From Borrelia turicatae 91E135 (GTDB lineage: Bacteria; Spirochaetota; Spirochaetia; Borreliales; Borreliaceae), in the NCBI RefSeq assembly GCF_000012085.2, contig NC_008710.1, positions 806,001-870,000 of the forward strand: a stretch of DNA of 64,000 nucleotides, written 5' to 3'. This document shows positions 7,650-17,450 of the stretch, piece after piece. A program made the translations under genes and the position numbers. Each line of letters opens with the position of its first letter. Positions within the stretch are counted from its first letter, which is position 1. The notes below the pieces were generated by a model. The model worked only from the letters and a program-made list of their open reading frames with translations, was not told the origin of the DNA and searched no databases.

Positions 7650-8802
7650 TCTCTAAACATCCTTCAATTAGAATTTTGCCTGTATTTAATTTTGGAAGTG
7701 TAATTGTAAAAGATGTTCCCTTTGTCTCTTTACTTTCCACAAAAATTTCACCCCCATGTTCTTTAATTATTTTATAAGAAATAGTTAGTCCTATGCCACT
7801 TCCACTTTCTTTTGTGCTAAATTGAGGTTTGAATATATCATCTTTTGTTTCATTTTTTATTCCATGTCCATTATCTTTAATACCAATGTATATTTTTTCT
7901 GTATTTTCGTGAATAGAAATTTCTATTTTTTTTGTCTTTTTATTTGATTCAAGTAGTGCTTCTTCTGCATTTTTTACTATATTGATTATTACTTGCCGTA
8001 TGAGTTTTTCGTCAATTAATGCAGGGCTTACTTTTTTTAGATTGAGTAGGAATTTAATATCTTTATTGTTTAATTCTGGATTTAATAGGTTATAGACACT
8101 TTTTATAACGTCAGTAATATTTCTTTTTTCTGGTACTATTTTTATTGGTCTCACTGTTAATAAAAAATCTGTTACAGTTTTATCCATTCTATTTATTTCT
8201 TCTTTTATTATTTTGAAGTAATTATTTGCTTTTGTGCTTTTGATACTTTGTCTATCTATTTCTTTTTTGAGTAGTTGTAAGTTTATGTCAATTGCTCCTA
8301 GCGGATTTTTAATCTCATGAGCAATATTTCTTGCATGTCTTGTAAAAGCAGCTAAAGCCTCAGCTCTTCTAAAAAGTTCTTCTTTATGTTTTTTATCTTT
8401 AATATCTTCAATTAAAATAATATTTCCTTCAAGCTTTTGATCTCTGACGTATGGCATAAATGATATTTTAATGTATATGTTTGTTGAAATTTGTACCTCA
8501 AATCCTATTATTTTATCTTCGTTTGTTACTAGTTCTTCTATTAAGTTTGTTAGAGTTGGAATTTGAATATCTTTAAGGGTTTCTAGTTTGTATTTAGGAC
8601 TTATAACTAAAATTTGAAATAGCATTTTGTTTAGGTAAATTATGTTATTAAGTTTATCAAGAACTAGGATCCCTTCATTAATGGATGCAAAAATGCCATC
8701 GTATATTTCTATTTTTTTATAGATATCTTGAATAAATTTAAGTTTTTGATCACTTGATAATTTATTTAATTTGGTCAAGGTTTTCTTTAAAAATTTGCTC
8801 AT
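7642..8802 (-). CDS. hk2: Sensor histidine kinase Hk2 (partner of Rrp2)
   Basis: A 386-residue kinase without membrane segments, so it senses in the cytoplasm. A PAS-like domain covers about residues 30-140. The phospho-acceptor is His162 in the block RNIAHEIKNPLGA, followed by the ATPase domain with N box (IVKNAEEAL), G1 box (IKDNGHGIKN) and G2 box (GSGIGLTIS). It is immediately upstream of rrp2 with an 8-base overlap, and its own start shares one base with the stop of the clamp-loader gene (TAATG). The pair is known to act on the RpoN-RpoS pathway in Borrelia, though acetyl-phosphate can also phosphorylate Rrp2 (literature knowledge, not visible here). Confidence 0.95.
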   Translation of the reverse strand: MSKFLKKTLTKLNKLSSDQKLKFIQDIYKKIEIYDGIFASINEGILVLDKLNNIIYLNKMLFQILVISPKYKLETLKDIQIPTLTNLIEELVTNEDKIIGFEVQISTNIYIKISFMPYVRDQKLEGNIILIEDIKDKKHKEELFRRAEALAAFTRHARNIAHEIKNPLGAIDINLQLLKKEIDRQSIKSTKANNYFKIIKEEINRMDKTVTDFLLTVRPIKIVPEKRNITDVIKSVYNLLNPELNNKDIKFLLNLKKVSPALIDEKLIRQVIINIVKNAEEALLESNKKTKKIEISIHENTEKIYIGIKDNGHGIKNETKDDIFKPQFSTKESGSGIGLTISYKIIKEHGGEIFVESKETKGTSFTITLPKLNTGKILIEGCLENE

Positions 8803-9845
8803 TAATCCTCGTAATTTAGCATTAAATTTTCGATTATTAATTTTTTGTTCTGGTTGTATGGACTGTATTTTGAGATGTATTTTAGATATTCTAATCTTTT
8901 CAGATATGTATTAGTGTCTAAATTTTGGCTTAAAAATTCATGTCTAAGTTGGTTTGTAAGTTCTTGTAAAAATAATTTAAATATATTTTCATCTTTTAGG
9001 AAATTAAATGTGTCAAGATTAAATATACCCTGTTTTTCTTTTATTATATTTAAAATTCGCTTGACTTCTTCTTTTAATTTTGTGTGTTCTTCACTATGAA
9101 ATGAGTCGAAATATTCTTCTGTTGTTAGTTCATCATTTTTATTAAAGATTGCTTTGAATTGTTTGATCTCAAAATCTCTATTTTCCTTTCTGAATTTGTA
9201 TAGTCTTAGTCTTGAAAGGATTGTTTTTGGAATCTTGTTTTTGTTTCTTGTAGCTAAAATAAAATAAATGTTTAAAGGTGGTTCTTCTAGTATTTTTAGT
9301 AGTGCATTATAGACATTAAAATTTAGATTTTCAATTTCATTAATGTAAATTACCTTTATCTTATGCTTCTCTGATAATACCCAGGATTTAATTTTTCTAA
9401 CATCATTAATGGTAATGTTAAAGTTTATGTTTTTAATTATTTCCTCAATTTTTTTAATAAGTTCTTTTGTGATTGTCTCATTATATTCGTTTTTGTAATA
9501 GGTATTATTAATAAAATTGACGTCTGTTTCTATTTTTTTAAGGTTTTTATCACTGCTGAAATTGTATTTAGTAAAAATGATATTCTTAACATATTCTAGA
9601 TATTTATTTATAACTTTATTTGAGTTTACATTAAGATATGCCTTTGCCTCTATTATATTAAGATTTGAAAAAATTATTAAATTTGGGTTTGTTAAAGTTT
9701 GTGTATTTAAGATTCTTTTTGCAAGTTCAATTGCAGTTGTTTTTTTAGAAGAAAATCTCTCTCCCCAAAAAAGTATTGCATTTGGTAGGCTTCCTTTTTC
9801 ATACTCCTTAATTATTTCGTAAGTTATTTCGGATAAGCTTTCCAT
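8802..9845 (-). CDS. holB: DNA polymerase III clamp-loader subunit, delta' type
   Basis: A 347-residue clamp-loader ATPase relative. The hallmark YNALLKILEEPP block (near residue 182) followed by FILATRNKNKIPKTILSRLR is the box VI/VII region of gamma and delta' subunits. The P-loop region is degenerate (GERFSSKKT near 26-34) and the SRC motif reads SRL, without the Cys, which points to a non-hydrolysing delta' subunit. An insertion of about 80 residues lies between the first two motifs. It sits between cvpA (10-base gap) and hk2 (1-base overlap) in the minus-strand operon. Confidence 0.8.
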   Translation of the reverse strand: MESLSEITYEIIKEYEKGSLPNAILFWGERFSSKKTTAIELAKRILNTQTLTNPNLIIFSNLNIIEAKAYLNVNSNKVINKYLEYVKNIIFTKYNFSSDKNLKKIETDVNFINNTYYKNEYNETITKELIKKIEEIIKNINFNITINDVRKIKSWVLSEKHKIKVIYINEIENLNFNVYNALLKILEEPPLNIYFILATRNKNKIPKTILSRLRLYKFRKENRDFEIKQFKAIFNKNDELTTEEYFDSFHSEEHTKLKEEVKRILNIIKEKQGIFNLDTFNFLKDENIFKLFLQELTNQLRHEFLSQNLDTNTYLKRLEYLKYISKYSPYNQNKKLIIENLMLNYED

Positions 9846-9855
9846 GTGATTCTCT

Positions 9856-10344
9856 TTACTGTGTTTTTGATATTTTAAACAAATAGTTTATGCTAGGATT
9901 TAGATATTTAAGCAATTTGCTTTCTTCTAAGAAGTAGCTGGGATTAAAGAGTTGTTGAGAGTATATTATATATACTACAATTGCAATTATTCCAAAGGCT
10001 TCAAATAAACCAAGTATTAGTCCAAGTAACCTGTTGAAAAATAATAACTTAAGATGATTTATTATTGATTCGATTAATGCTTGTAAGATTAAAAATCCTA
10101 TGTGTATTATTAAAAAAAATACTAGTAGTGCTTGAACATATGATAAATCGAGAATAGGTGATATTAATATTTTAAAATCATTGGTTTTATTGTAGATCAA
10201 AAATATTAAAGTAAAAATTTCAACAAATCCAGCAATTTCTTTGATGAACCCCCGTAAAAATCCTCTAAATCCTAGTGATATAAAAATTATTATTATTAGT
10301 ATGTCTACTATACCAGTTATTTTGAAAGGATCGTTAACCAGCAT
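9856..10344 (-). CDS. CvpA family membrane protein
   Basis: A 162-residue protein with about four hydrophobic helices; the glycine-rich start [16 protein letters not shown] near residues 25-40 is typical of the CvpA (colicin V production) family. Its molecular role is unclear; in other bacteria loss affects envelope robustness. It overlaps the 3' end of murG by 11 bases, suggesting coupled translation and an envelope context. Confidence 0.8.
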   Translation of the reverse strand: MLVNDPFKITGIVDILIIIIFISLGFRGFLRGFIKEIAGFVEIFTLIFLIYNKTNDFKILISPILDLSYVQALLVFFLIIHIGFLILQALIESIINHLKLLFFNRLLGLILGLFEAFGIIAIVVYIIYSQQLFNPSYFLEESKLLKYLNPSINYLFKISKTQ

Positions 10345-11422
10345 TTATTTTCCCAAATTCTTTTAACAATAGATTAGCTATTAGGTTTGATGAGTCTTGA
10401 TTGTGAAATTCTTTTATATTATTTCTTAGTATATTGGACTTTTCTTTATTTTCTAGGATCTCTTTTATGATATTTATGATTTTGCTTTCACTTAAATTCT
10501 CTTCATCTATTTTGAAACACGCATTTTGTTCTTCTAATAGTTTTGCATTTCTGATTTGATCCCCTCTTGAGCCTTTTACAAATGGAATAAATATTACGCA
10601 TGCACCAGCATTGGCAAATTCTTTAATAGCACCTGATCCTGCTCTGCTTATTATTATATTTGAAAATTTTATTATGCTTGCCATTTCTTCTGCATTAAAA
10701 AATTGACTTCTTAAATAATTATTTTCTCTAGTTGCATCTAGATTCCTTCCACATTGATGGATAAAATATGCATCAATTTTGTTTTTGATATTGAGTGTTA
10801 ATTTATTTAGAATTTCTGCTCCAAGAGAGCCTCCAAGTATGCTAATTATGGGTTTTTTTGTATCTTGAGTTAAATTTTTTATTATATTTGGATTTGGATT
10901 TGAGAATTCTTTTCTGATTGGTGAGCCTGTATATAAGACATTTTTGTTTTTAAAATATTTTGTGCTTTCTTTAAAGCTGATATGTATTTTGTTTGCAAAT
11001 TTTGAATTGATTTTTGTTGCAAGCCCAGGATCAAGATCCATTTCGTGGGTTATGCTTTTTACCTTAAGTAAACTTGCTGCAATAATTGGTGGACTTGATA
11101 CAAAACCGCCAGTTGCGTATATAATTTGGGGTTTATACTTTTTTATTATGAAAAAGCTTTTGATTATTCCAAATATGACCTTAAAAAAGTCAGTAAAATT
11201 TTGCAGTGAAAAATATCTTCTAAGTTTTCCTGATGGAATTGCGATAAATTTGATATACGCGTGCTCTTTTATGATCTTGTCTTCCATTGAGTCTTTTTGT
11301 CCTAACCAAAAAAATTCGATATTTGTATCAAGTTCTCTTAATTTTGAAATTATTGCTATTCCTGGGAAAACATGCCCCCCTGTACCTCCCCCTGTAAAAA
11401 ATATTCTTTTCTTAGCTTTCAT
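10334..11422 (-). CDS. murG: UDP-GlcNAc:undecaprenyl-pyrophosphoryl-MurNAc-pentapeptide transferase MurG
   Basis: A 362-residue glycosyltransferase that makes lipid II from lipid I on the inner face of the cytoplasmic membrane. The N-terminal G-loop GGGTGGH (11-17) is complete. The C-domain UDP-GlcNAc site is seen as [12 protein letters not shown] (near 195) and [16 protein letters not shown] (near 255-270). The length is normal for the family. Its 193-bp upstream gap carries alternative hairpins that may serve as a leader. It is followed by cvpA in the same operon. Confidence 0.96.
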   Translation of the reverse strand: MKAKKRIFFTGGGTGGHVFPGIAIISKLRELDTNIEFFWLGQKDSMEDKIIKEHAYIKFIAIPSGKLRRYFSLQNFTDFFKVIFGIIKSFFIIKKYKPQIIYATGGFVSSPPIIAASLLKVKSITHEMDLDPGLATKINSKFANKIHISFKESTKYFKNKNVLYTGSPIRKEFSNPNPNIIKNLTQDTKKPIISILGGSLGAEILNKLTLNIKNKIDAYFIHQCGRNLDATRENNYLRSQFFNAEEMASIIKFSNIIISRAGSGAIKEFANAGACVIFIPFVKGSRGDQIRNAKLLEEQNACFKIDEENLSESKIINIIKEILENKEKSNILRNNIKEFHNQDSSNLIANLLLKEFGKINAG

Positions 11423-11438
11423 ATACCTCTTTTATATA

Positions 11439-11468
11439 CATTGTAATTTAACAATGCATTTTAATGCA
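11439..11468 (-). promoter_or_regulatory. Overlapping inverted repeats in the murG leader
   Basis: Between a TATAAT (minus strand, just above this position) and the murG start lie CATTGT/ACAATG (11439-11444 with 11451-11456) and TGCATT/AATGCA (11455-11460 with 11463-11468). They share two bases, so only one can fully form. The rest of the 11423-11615 gap holds nothing I recognise. Confidence 0.4.
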
Positions 11469-11615
11469 AATATTATACATTTTTTTACTTTTACAGTGAC
11501 TATTCTAAATTTTATTGAATTTAAAAAAATGTCAGTAGTCCATTTATATCAAATTATGTTTGTCTCTAAACCCACGTTTTGACTCTGCTAAGAGAGAATC
11601 TTATATTAAAATAGG

Positions 11616-12410
11616 TTAGAAAATATTTTTTAAAAATTGCTCAATTTGAATACCTTTATTTTTAATAGTATTATTTTCAATAGAAAATTTGATTATTGAG
11701 TGAATTACTTTAGTTGCTTTTTCTAAAGCATATTCTATCTCCGATTTTTCCAGATATCCTATTAGTAGACTTGCAAATAAATCCCCTGTTCCACCGAAGT
11801 TTTGTTCTAGTTTTTCTAAAAAGATTTCTGAATATTCTTTTGTGTGCGTGTTATAAACAACATTTCCTATAAGATTTTCCTTTTCTACACTTGTAACTAC
11901 GATTATTCCGTTTATTTCAAGATTTAATATTGCTTTTATTATTTCATCCTTATTGTTTATCTTTTCCGTTTTAGCTAACATTTTCAATTCTGTGATATTA
12001 GGTGTTATGATGTTTGCATGTTTTATTAGGCTTCTAAATCCATTCACTATTTTTTCATCAAAAGTAGGGTAGAGTACACCATTGTCTGCAAATACAGGAT
12101 CAATTATTATTTTTTCAAAATTGAGTAGTTTGAACATATTTTTTATTATTTTTTGCTGGGTGTTGCTTCCAAGAAATCCACTATAGAATATGTCAAAGTT
12201 TTCATTTTGATTTTTCCAAGATAAAATAAACTTTTTTAATTTATTTGTTAAATCTATTATTTCAAATTCTTTGTAATCTGTTGTTGCTGAGAGAACTGCA
12301 GTTACAAATGGACAAACTTGCATATTAAATGATGATATGACTGGTATGCATATTGTAAGTGATGCTCTACCTATAGTTGAAATGTCATGCATGGCTAATA
12401 CTCGTTTCAT
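11616..12410 (-). CDS. pdxK: Pyridoxal/pyridoxamine kinase (ribokinase superfamily)
   Basis: A 264-residue small-molecule kinase. The N-terminal block [14 protein letters not shown] and the C-terminal anion-hole motif [15 protein letters not shown] (catalytic Asp in GTGD) place it in the PdxK/ThiD branch of the ribokinase family; [12 protein letters not shown] resembles the substrate loop of pyridoxal kinases. It would phosphorylate salvaged B6 vitamers, sensible in an auxotrophic host-dependent spirochaete. It overlaps tsaD by 4 bases (ATGA). A hydroxymethylpyrimidine kinase is the main alternative, but no thiamine gene is nearby. Confidence 0.82.
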
Positions 12411-13423
12411 ACTGTCTTTCCTTTTGTATGTTTATAGTTTTCTATTCTTGAATTTGCATCAATTTCAATTGGACTTGCCCCGTATTTTAAATACATAAGG
12501 TAACCAATCCCTGCAATCATTGCTCCGTTATCTGTGCAAAGGTCGATTGGGGGATAGTATGTTTCTATTTCAAGGTTTTTGATCTTTTCTCTTAAATAAA
12601 GATTGCTTGCAACTCCTCCAGATATTATTAATTTTTTTATATTGGTATCCTTTATTGCTCTTTTAATTGGAATAATTAAATTTTCAAAAGCTACTCTTTG
12701 GAAGCTTGCAGCAATATTATTTTTTGTTATGTTTTCATTTTTGTCTTTAAACTTTTCAAGTTGATGTATACATGCTGTTTTGAGGCCTGAATATGAAAAA
12801 TCATACCTATTTTCTTTTTTGTCAAAAATTGTAATTGGAAAATTAAATGCATATTGGTTACCGTTTTTGGCTAATTTTTCTATGTTTGGCCCACCTGGGA
12901 ATCCCATTTTATAGTATTTTGCTACCTTGTCAAATGCTTCTCCACAAGCATCGTCAAGCGTTCGTCCAAGTATTTCAATGTCATCGAAGTTATTTTGTTT
13001 TGCAAGTATTGTGTGTCCTCCACTTAATATTAAAGATAGAAATGGATATTCTATCTTTTTAATCATTAGAGGAGCATAAAGATGACCTAAAATATGGTCA
13101 ATGCAAATTAGAGGCTTTTTGAGGGCAATTGATAAACCTTTAGCAAAGTTTACACCAACAATTAAGGAGCCAATAAGACCAGGTTTAGATGTGACTGCTA
13201 TTAAATCAATTTCTGATGCATGTATTTGAGCATTTGTTATGGCCTGTTGACAAACAGACATGATAAATTCCGTGTGTAGCCTTGAGGCAATCTCTGGAAC
13301 TACACCATAATATTTTTTGTGTTCTTTTTGACTAAGCTTGATATTACTTAAAATCTTAACACCATCTTCTACTATAGCTGCACAGCAATCATCGCATGAA
13401 GTCTCTATTCCAAGCACTCTCAT
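12407..13423 (-). CDS. tsaD: tRNA N6-threonylcarbamoyladenosine transferase TsaD
   Basis: A 338-residue ASKHA-fold enzyme that attaches threonylcarbamoyl to A37 of ANN-decoding tRNAs, acting with TsaB and TsaE (not in this window). The metal ligands His110 and His114 are in [11 protein letters not shown]. The N-terminal GIETSCDD and C-terminal ISGGVASN blocks are canonical. The start lies 35 bases inside the upstream deacetylase-like gene, an unusually long overlap within this operon. Confidence 0.96.
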
Positions 13424-14300
13424 TGTTTTCCTCTCTTTTATAAAGGTTGATTAAATTTTTAAATTCAAATTCTTTATTTAGGTTTACTGCTTCTTGTTTG
13501 AGTATTTTAAGAGTATTTTTTGACCAAATATGTCCTATTACTTTAACAATTCCTTTTGTTCTAGCTATTTGTTTTGCTCTCTCAAGTGCTTTAATTACGG
13601 CTTTTTCGTTATCTTTGTTATCAAGAAATATGTCTCTTTGCTCTACTATAATCCCAATTTTTTTACCAATTTTTGCGGATATGCTTTTTTGCGTAGTTAG
13701 GCTATCGAAAAAGTATCTATTTTCTTCTTTAAGTTTGATTAGAATAATTTGCATTATATTTTCATTTGCAGTAATAAGACTTCCCATATGATTATTCATG
13801 ATCTTTGCATTGGAGTATGTTTGAAATGTTTTTTCAATTTTTGTTCGTATTGCAAATTCATTATCGTTAATGTTTATGTGAAATTTTTCTATTGAATTTT
13901 TATATTTTGATTGCATTGGTAAATGAATCATTATAATTTTATTTTTACTTGCTAGTTTGTTATAAAAATCCATTGATTTTGGTAAAAAGGGAATAATTGA
14001 AAAATTGATGTTTAAGTCAATTTTTATAAATTCGTCTAACATAAATTCGTCATAGCCAACATCATCAATTATGAGATAAAATGTAGGTTTTAAATTTTTT
14101 TGTATTTTTATTAAATTTTCTTTTTTAATTTTTGCTAATTTGTTCTTAAAGTTTAGATTGAATTTTTTTGCATTTGATTTTATATATACAAGGCTAGAAA
14201 ATAGCATGATTATTGAGACAAAAGATGTAATAATAACAAATGATATTGTGATTTTTAATTTATGTTTCTTTAGAAAAATAGAAACATTGTGAATACTCAT
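13389..14300 (-). CDS. Divergent polysaccharide deacetylase family protein (YibQ-like)
   Basis: A 303-residue protein with one N-terminal membrane segment (about 14-38) and a periplasmic domain. The sequence [13 protein letters not shown] near 75-87 followed by FSIIPFLP matches the start of the divergent polysaccharide deacetylase (DUF610) family; the later MIHLPMQSK and NNHMGS blocks are the family's other conserved points. The classical metal-site Asp-Asp is retained as IDDVGY. A cell-wall substrate is likely but unproven. It follows rpoS by 46 bases and overlaps tsaD by 35 bases. Confidence 0.8.
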
Positions 14301-14346
14301 GTCCAGTAGCTTCTCATTATATCAAAATCTGGTATTAAGTCAACGT

Positions 14347-15150
14347 TTATTGATAAAGTTCTTCTTTGAGTTTTTTTAGTACTCTTTTTTCAATTTGTCT
14401 AACGGTTTCTGAGGAGATTCCAAGTTCATTGGAAATGTCTTTTAAGGTGCTTTTTTTATCACTGTTGTCTAAGTTATATCTTTTTATTATGATGTATCTT
14501 TCCTTTTCATTTAGTTTGGTCTCTAGTATGTGATTGAGATGTTTTAATGTTGAATTTTGTTCAAGGGTACTCTCAGGATTAAAAGAATTGTCTTCATAGA
14601 GGTTTAGTAGCGTAGAATTTTCTGAACCTTCGATCTTTTTATCAAGGGAATATTCTTTTTCAAGATAGGGAATGATTTTTATATATTGAGCAGTTGTTAA
14701 GTTAAATCTTTCCATTATGTCTTCTTTTTTTGGTGATTTTTCTTCTTCCATGAGATATTTATTTATTTGGAGTATTAAATTTTCTTTTCTGTATGGTACC
14801 TTTACAAGTCTGGTTTTGGTATTTAATGCTCTTTGAAGCGATTGTTTAATCCAAAATGAGGCGTAAGTTGAAAATTTGGTGTTCTTACTTGGATCATATT
14901 TTTCAGCTGCTCTAATTAAACCTAGATTTCCTTCTTGTATTAAGTCTTCAACTTTTAATCCTTTGCCAGCATATCTTTTAATTATTTTTAAGACGAGACG
15001 TAAATTGGCATTTATCATTTTGTTTTTGGCTTTCAGGTCTCCTAGTTTAATTTGTTTTGCAAGTTCAATTTCTTCTTCGTGAGTTATCAGTCTGTGTTCT
15101 CTTACGGATTTTAAGTATATGTTTAAATCTTCATTGCTAAATATATTCAC
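14347..15150 (-). CDS. rpoS: Alternative sigma factor RpoS
   Basis: A 267-residue sigma-70 family protein. Region 2 is clear (ANLRLVLKIIKRYAGKGL, then DLIQEGNLGLIRAAEKYDP and FSTYASFWIKQSLQRAL); region 4 ends with the helix-turn-helix DISNELGISSETVRQIEKR. Region 1.1 is absent, as in group 2 sigma factors. The start is GTG at 15150 with GGGAG upstream. A sigma-54 promoter lies 58-75 bases before the start, so Rrp2-RpoN control is expected. In Borrelia RpoS switches the outer-surface lipoprotein programme between tick and mammal. Its location directly after flagellar genes means read-through from them is also possible. Confidence 0.96.
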   Translation of the reverse strand: MNIFSNEDLNIYLKSVREHRLITHEEEIELAKQIKLGDLKAKNKMINANLRLVLKIIKRYAGKGLKVEDLIQEGNLGLIRAAEKYDPSKNTKFSTYASFWIKQSLQRALNTKTRLVKVPYRKENLILQINKYLMEEEKSPKKEDIMERFNLTTAQYIKIIPYLEKEYSLDKKIEGSENSTLLNLYEDNSFNPESTLEQNSTLKHLNHILETKLNEKERYIIIKRYNLDNSDKKSTLKDISNELGISSETVRQIEKRVLKKLKEELYQ

Positions 15151-15207
15151 AATACTTCTCCCATTTTTGAAATTTGCGTATCAACATTCCTCTCTCTTTT
15201 TGATGTG

Positions 15208-15225
15208 ATGCAAAAATCATGCCAA
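15208..15225 (-). promoter_or_regulatory. Sigma-54 (RpoN) promoter of rpoS
   Basis: Reading the minus strand, TTGGCATGATTTTTGCAT has the invariant GG (-24) and GC (-12) dinucleotides exactly 10 bases apart and matches the TGGCAYR-N4-TTGCW consensus. Transcription should start near 15198, giving a leader of about 48 bases. Only 36 bp separate it from the flgJ stop codon, so any activator site would lie inside flgJ or be absent. The bases just upstream are very AT-rich (ATTTAA/TTAAT runs), which could suit a BosR-type site, but I cannot assign one. Confidence 0.92.
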
Positions 15226-15261
15226 CTTAGAAAATAATTAATATTTTTTATTAAATATGAA

Positions 15262-15603
15262 CTATTTTCTAAAGTTATTTACTTCTGCTATTTGGTTATA
15301 AATTAAATCAGCAAGTCTAAAACTTTTAGATTTGGCTATTTGTTTTGCTCTTTCTGAATAGAGCATATCTTCAAAAATTTCTTCTGTTTGACCCCCATTA
15401 ATTAGATTATTTTCTTTTTTTAAAGAATTTTTCATGCTCTTGAGCATTTGATTTATAAAGATTGACTCAAATTCTAGTGCAGCTTCATAGAGTTTGTTGT
15501 CATTTTTGTGCTGATTTGTTTTTTCTATTTTGTCTTTTAGAATTTTTACCTGTTTTGTTTGATTTTTTGTTTCTAAGCATTGTAAATTGATTTTACTTGT
15601 CAT
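15262..15603 (-). CDS. flgJ: Flagellar rod-binding protein (FlgJ N-terminal domain only)
   Basis: A 113-residue protein matching the rod-binding domain of FlgJ: AALEFESIFINQMLKSMKNSL then GGQTEEIFEDMLYSERAKQIAKS, with the C-terminal LADLIYNQI. The muramidase domain found in enterobacterial FlgJ is absent, as usual in spirochaetes. It should cap or scaffold periplasmic rod assembly. It begins 2 bases after the flgI stop and precedes the rpoS promoter. Confidence 0.88.
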   Translation of the reverse strand: MTSKINLQCLETKNQTKQVKILKDKIEKTNQHKNDNKLYEAALEFESIFINQMLKSMKNSLKKENNLINGGQTEEIFEDMLYSERAKQIAKSKSFRLADLIYNQIAEVNNFRK

Positions 15604-15605
15604 AT

Positions 15606-16601
15606 CTATTCCTCCAGAATTAATTCCCCATGTAATTTATTAATTTTTTTAGCTGCCTTAATTACTTTTATTAATTCTTCATTGCTAAGCATATTTGAAT
15701 TTTTTGATATAAATTCATTTATTTTCATCTTTTGTATTTCTATTTTTATTTTTTCATTGCTTCTGTTACTAAATAAGTTTTCCCCGTTTCTTTCAATTAA
15801 AAATATAAGGGGTCCTATTTCTGCATTTGTACTTGCTATAATGATTTTGTTTTGTTCACTTATTAGAACTTTAGGCATAGTTTTTATTTCTATTTCTTCA
15901 ATTTCGCCTAGCAATCCAATTTCGTTGATCTCAATTTCTATGATATTTCCTGATTTTATATTATTTTTTATGTTTTTACTTGTTAGTTTTTTACTTATTG
16001 AATCTGCTAAGATATAATCCTCTTTTTTAAGAATTATATTGTAATTTGTATAGTTTTTATTCTCATGTATTGTTGCTCCGTTTAGTATATATCCTGTACC
16101 TTTTGATTTTTCGTTAGTTATTATTGGACCTGAGGCTGTTGCTAGTACTTTCCCTTCTTTATCTTTCAGTTCTGTTCTTAAAAGTATACCATTTGTTAAG
16201 TCTTTTGAATCTAGCATTGATGCTATGTAAACATTGTGATTTACACCTTTAATTATGTTTCCATTTATTTTGACTGTTGTGCTTACTAATGCGATGTTTT
16301 TGCTTCCTATGTTTGTTAGATCTATTTCATTTATGCCAATTTTATTTAAAGCCTTATTTAAAATGTCTTTTCTCTTTAGAGAATCTCCTTTATCAGCAAG
16401 GCCTGCTACTATTCCAATTCCTGTTAACGTATATGAACCTGTAGATTTAATTTCAGCGATATTTTTTAATTTTATTTGCTCACTTATTTGATTTATAGTG
16501 CTATTTTCATTAGCAAAATTTTTTAAAGGTTGATTTTCTTGTGCGAATGAGCTTAGGACTATTTTTAAGTTTAAGATGGTTAGCATTATCAATAGTTTCA
16601 T
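15606..16601 (-). CDS. flgI: Flagellar P-ring protein FlgI
   Basis: A 331-residue exported protein starting at the ATG at 16601, which has AAAAGGAAC six bases upstream and leads directly into a signal peptide (MKLLIMLTILNLKIV...SSFAQ). An ATG at 16625 would add eight charged residues before the signal and is less likely. GTGSYTLTGIGIVAGLADKGDS (shown in parts: STGSYTLTGIG, GLADKGDS) and NVYIASMLD are FlgI landmarks. Borrelia has no LPS and flagella stay in the periplasm, so the ring sits in the peptidoglycan layer without an L-ring partner here. Confidence 0.93.
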   Translation of the reverse strand: MKLLIMLTILNLKIVLSSFAQENQPLKNFANENSTINQISEQIKLKNIAEIKSTGSYTLTGIGIVAGLADKGDSLKRKDILNKALNKIGINEIDLTNIGSKNIALVSTTVKINGNIIKGVNHNVYIASMLDSKDLTNGILLRTELKDKEGKVLATASGPIITNEKSKGTGYILNGATIHENKNYTNYNIILKKEDYILADSISKKLTSKNIKNNIKSGNIIEIEINEIGLLGEIEEIEIKTMPKVLISEQNKIIIASTNAEIGPLIFLIERNGENLFSNRSNEKIKIEIQKMKINEFISKNSNMLSNEELIKVIKAAKKINKLHGELILEE

Positions 16602-16811
16602 GATTTTGTTCCTTTTGTATGGCAATATAGTTTACCTTTATTTTAATATTATTGCAATTGCTTTTAGTTTATTCATTTTTTCTTTGGGTTTACTTGACAA
16701 TTTAAAGCTTAATTATAAAATAAAGAGAAAATTTCCTATAATTTTTTTGTCATTATAATCGATTAGTAAAGCTAATAACAGAATTGGGAATTTATATGTT
16801 TGAATATGGTA
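16602..16811 (-). other. 210-bp non-coding gap inside the flagellar operon
   Basis: All other junctions between flgF and flgJ are under 15 bases. I find no continuation of FlgA in any frame. A weak promoter for flgI may be TTGCAA, 17 bp, TAAACT on the minus strand about 30 bases before the flgI start. A 5-bp dyad ATTAG/CTAAT lies near 16763. Confidence 0.5.
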
Positions 16812-17450
16812 TTATTGTTGTTTTTGTATTTTATTTAGCCTAAGCTCTTCATTTTTGATTATATCTTGTAATACCATATAGTTACTTTGGTTTAATTCGT
16901 TTAGGCTTAGCGTTTCGTTGTTTTTAGTTGTGTTTATTTGATATTTAAAATAAACATTATATTCATTTAAGCTTTGGCCCGTCTTTAAATCTGTTTTTGC
17001 AAATACGATTGGTTCTATTATGTCAATATACATATTTACTTTATTATGTTTCTTATAGTCTTCAAATTTTTTTGTATAATAAACCAAAGTTTTTTGTATT
17101 GGTATATTTTTATATGATATACTTTTTATTGCCTTAAATTTTATATCGGTGGAAAATTTATCTTCTATATTGATCTCTGATTCATCAAAACTGAATTGTA
17201 ATATGTAAATGTTTTTGCTTGCTAGATTCTTTGTGATATGGCTAATCATTTCAAATATTATTTGCTTTTGCTTAAGATGTGGGCTTATGTAAATTTGTGA
17301 TAAGTTATTATCATTGCACATTTTTGAGTATTCTTTTGAGAAAAAATATGTTTTACTAGGAGATATTGTAAAACAGGTATCATAAGGCATTATTTGTGAT
17401 AAATTTATTGTAAATAGATAGAATATAAATTTATTTTTGAGTGTTTTCAC
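16812..17450 (-). CDS. flgA: FlgA-like P-ring assembly chaperone (short C-terminus)
   Basis: A 212-residue exported protein with an N-terminal hydrophobic segment. The C-terminal SAF-like block VFAKTDLKTGQSLNEYNVYF, followed by MVLQDIIKNEELRLNKIQ, matches the FlgA pattern of paired inducible steps before the beta-clip. Position between flgG and flgI supports the call. It ends soon after the second block, shorter than typical FlgA, and is followed by an unusually long gap. The start is GTG sharing one base with the flgG stop (TAGTG). Confidence 0.72.
   Translation of the reverse strand: MKTLKNKFIFYLFTINLSQIMPYDTCFTISPSKTYFFSKEYSKMCNDNNLSQIYISPHLKQKQIIFEMISHITKNLASKNIYILQFSFDESEINIEDKFSTDIKFKAIKSISYKNIPIQKTLVYYTKKFEDYKKHNKVNMYIDIIEPIVFAKTDLKTGQSLNEYNVYFKYQINTTKNNETLSLNELNQSNYMVLQDIIKNEELRLNKIQKQQ

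Noticed and set aside
10944-11582. 212-codon plus-strand frame opposite murG
   Set aside because: It is antisense to the well-conserved murG N-terminus, has no ribosome site or recognisable motif, and arises from AT-rich codon use.
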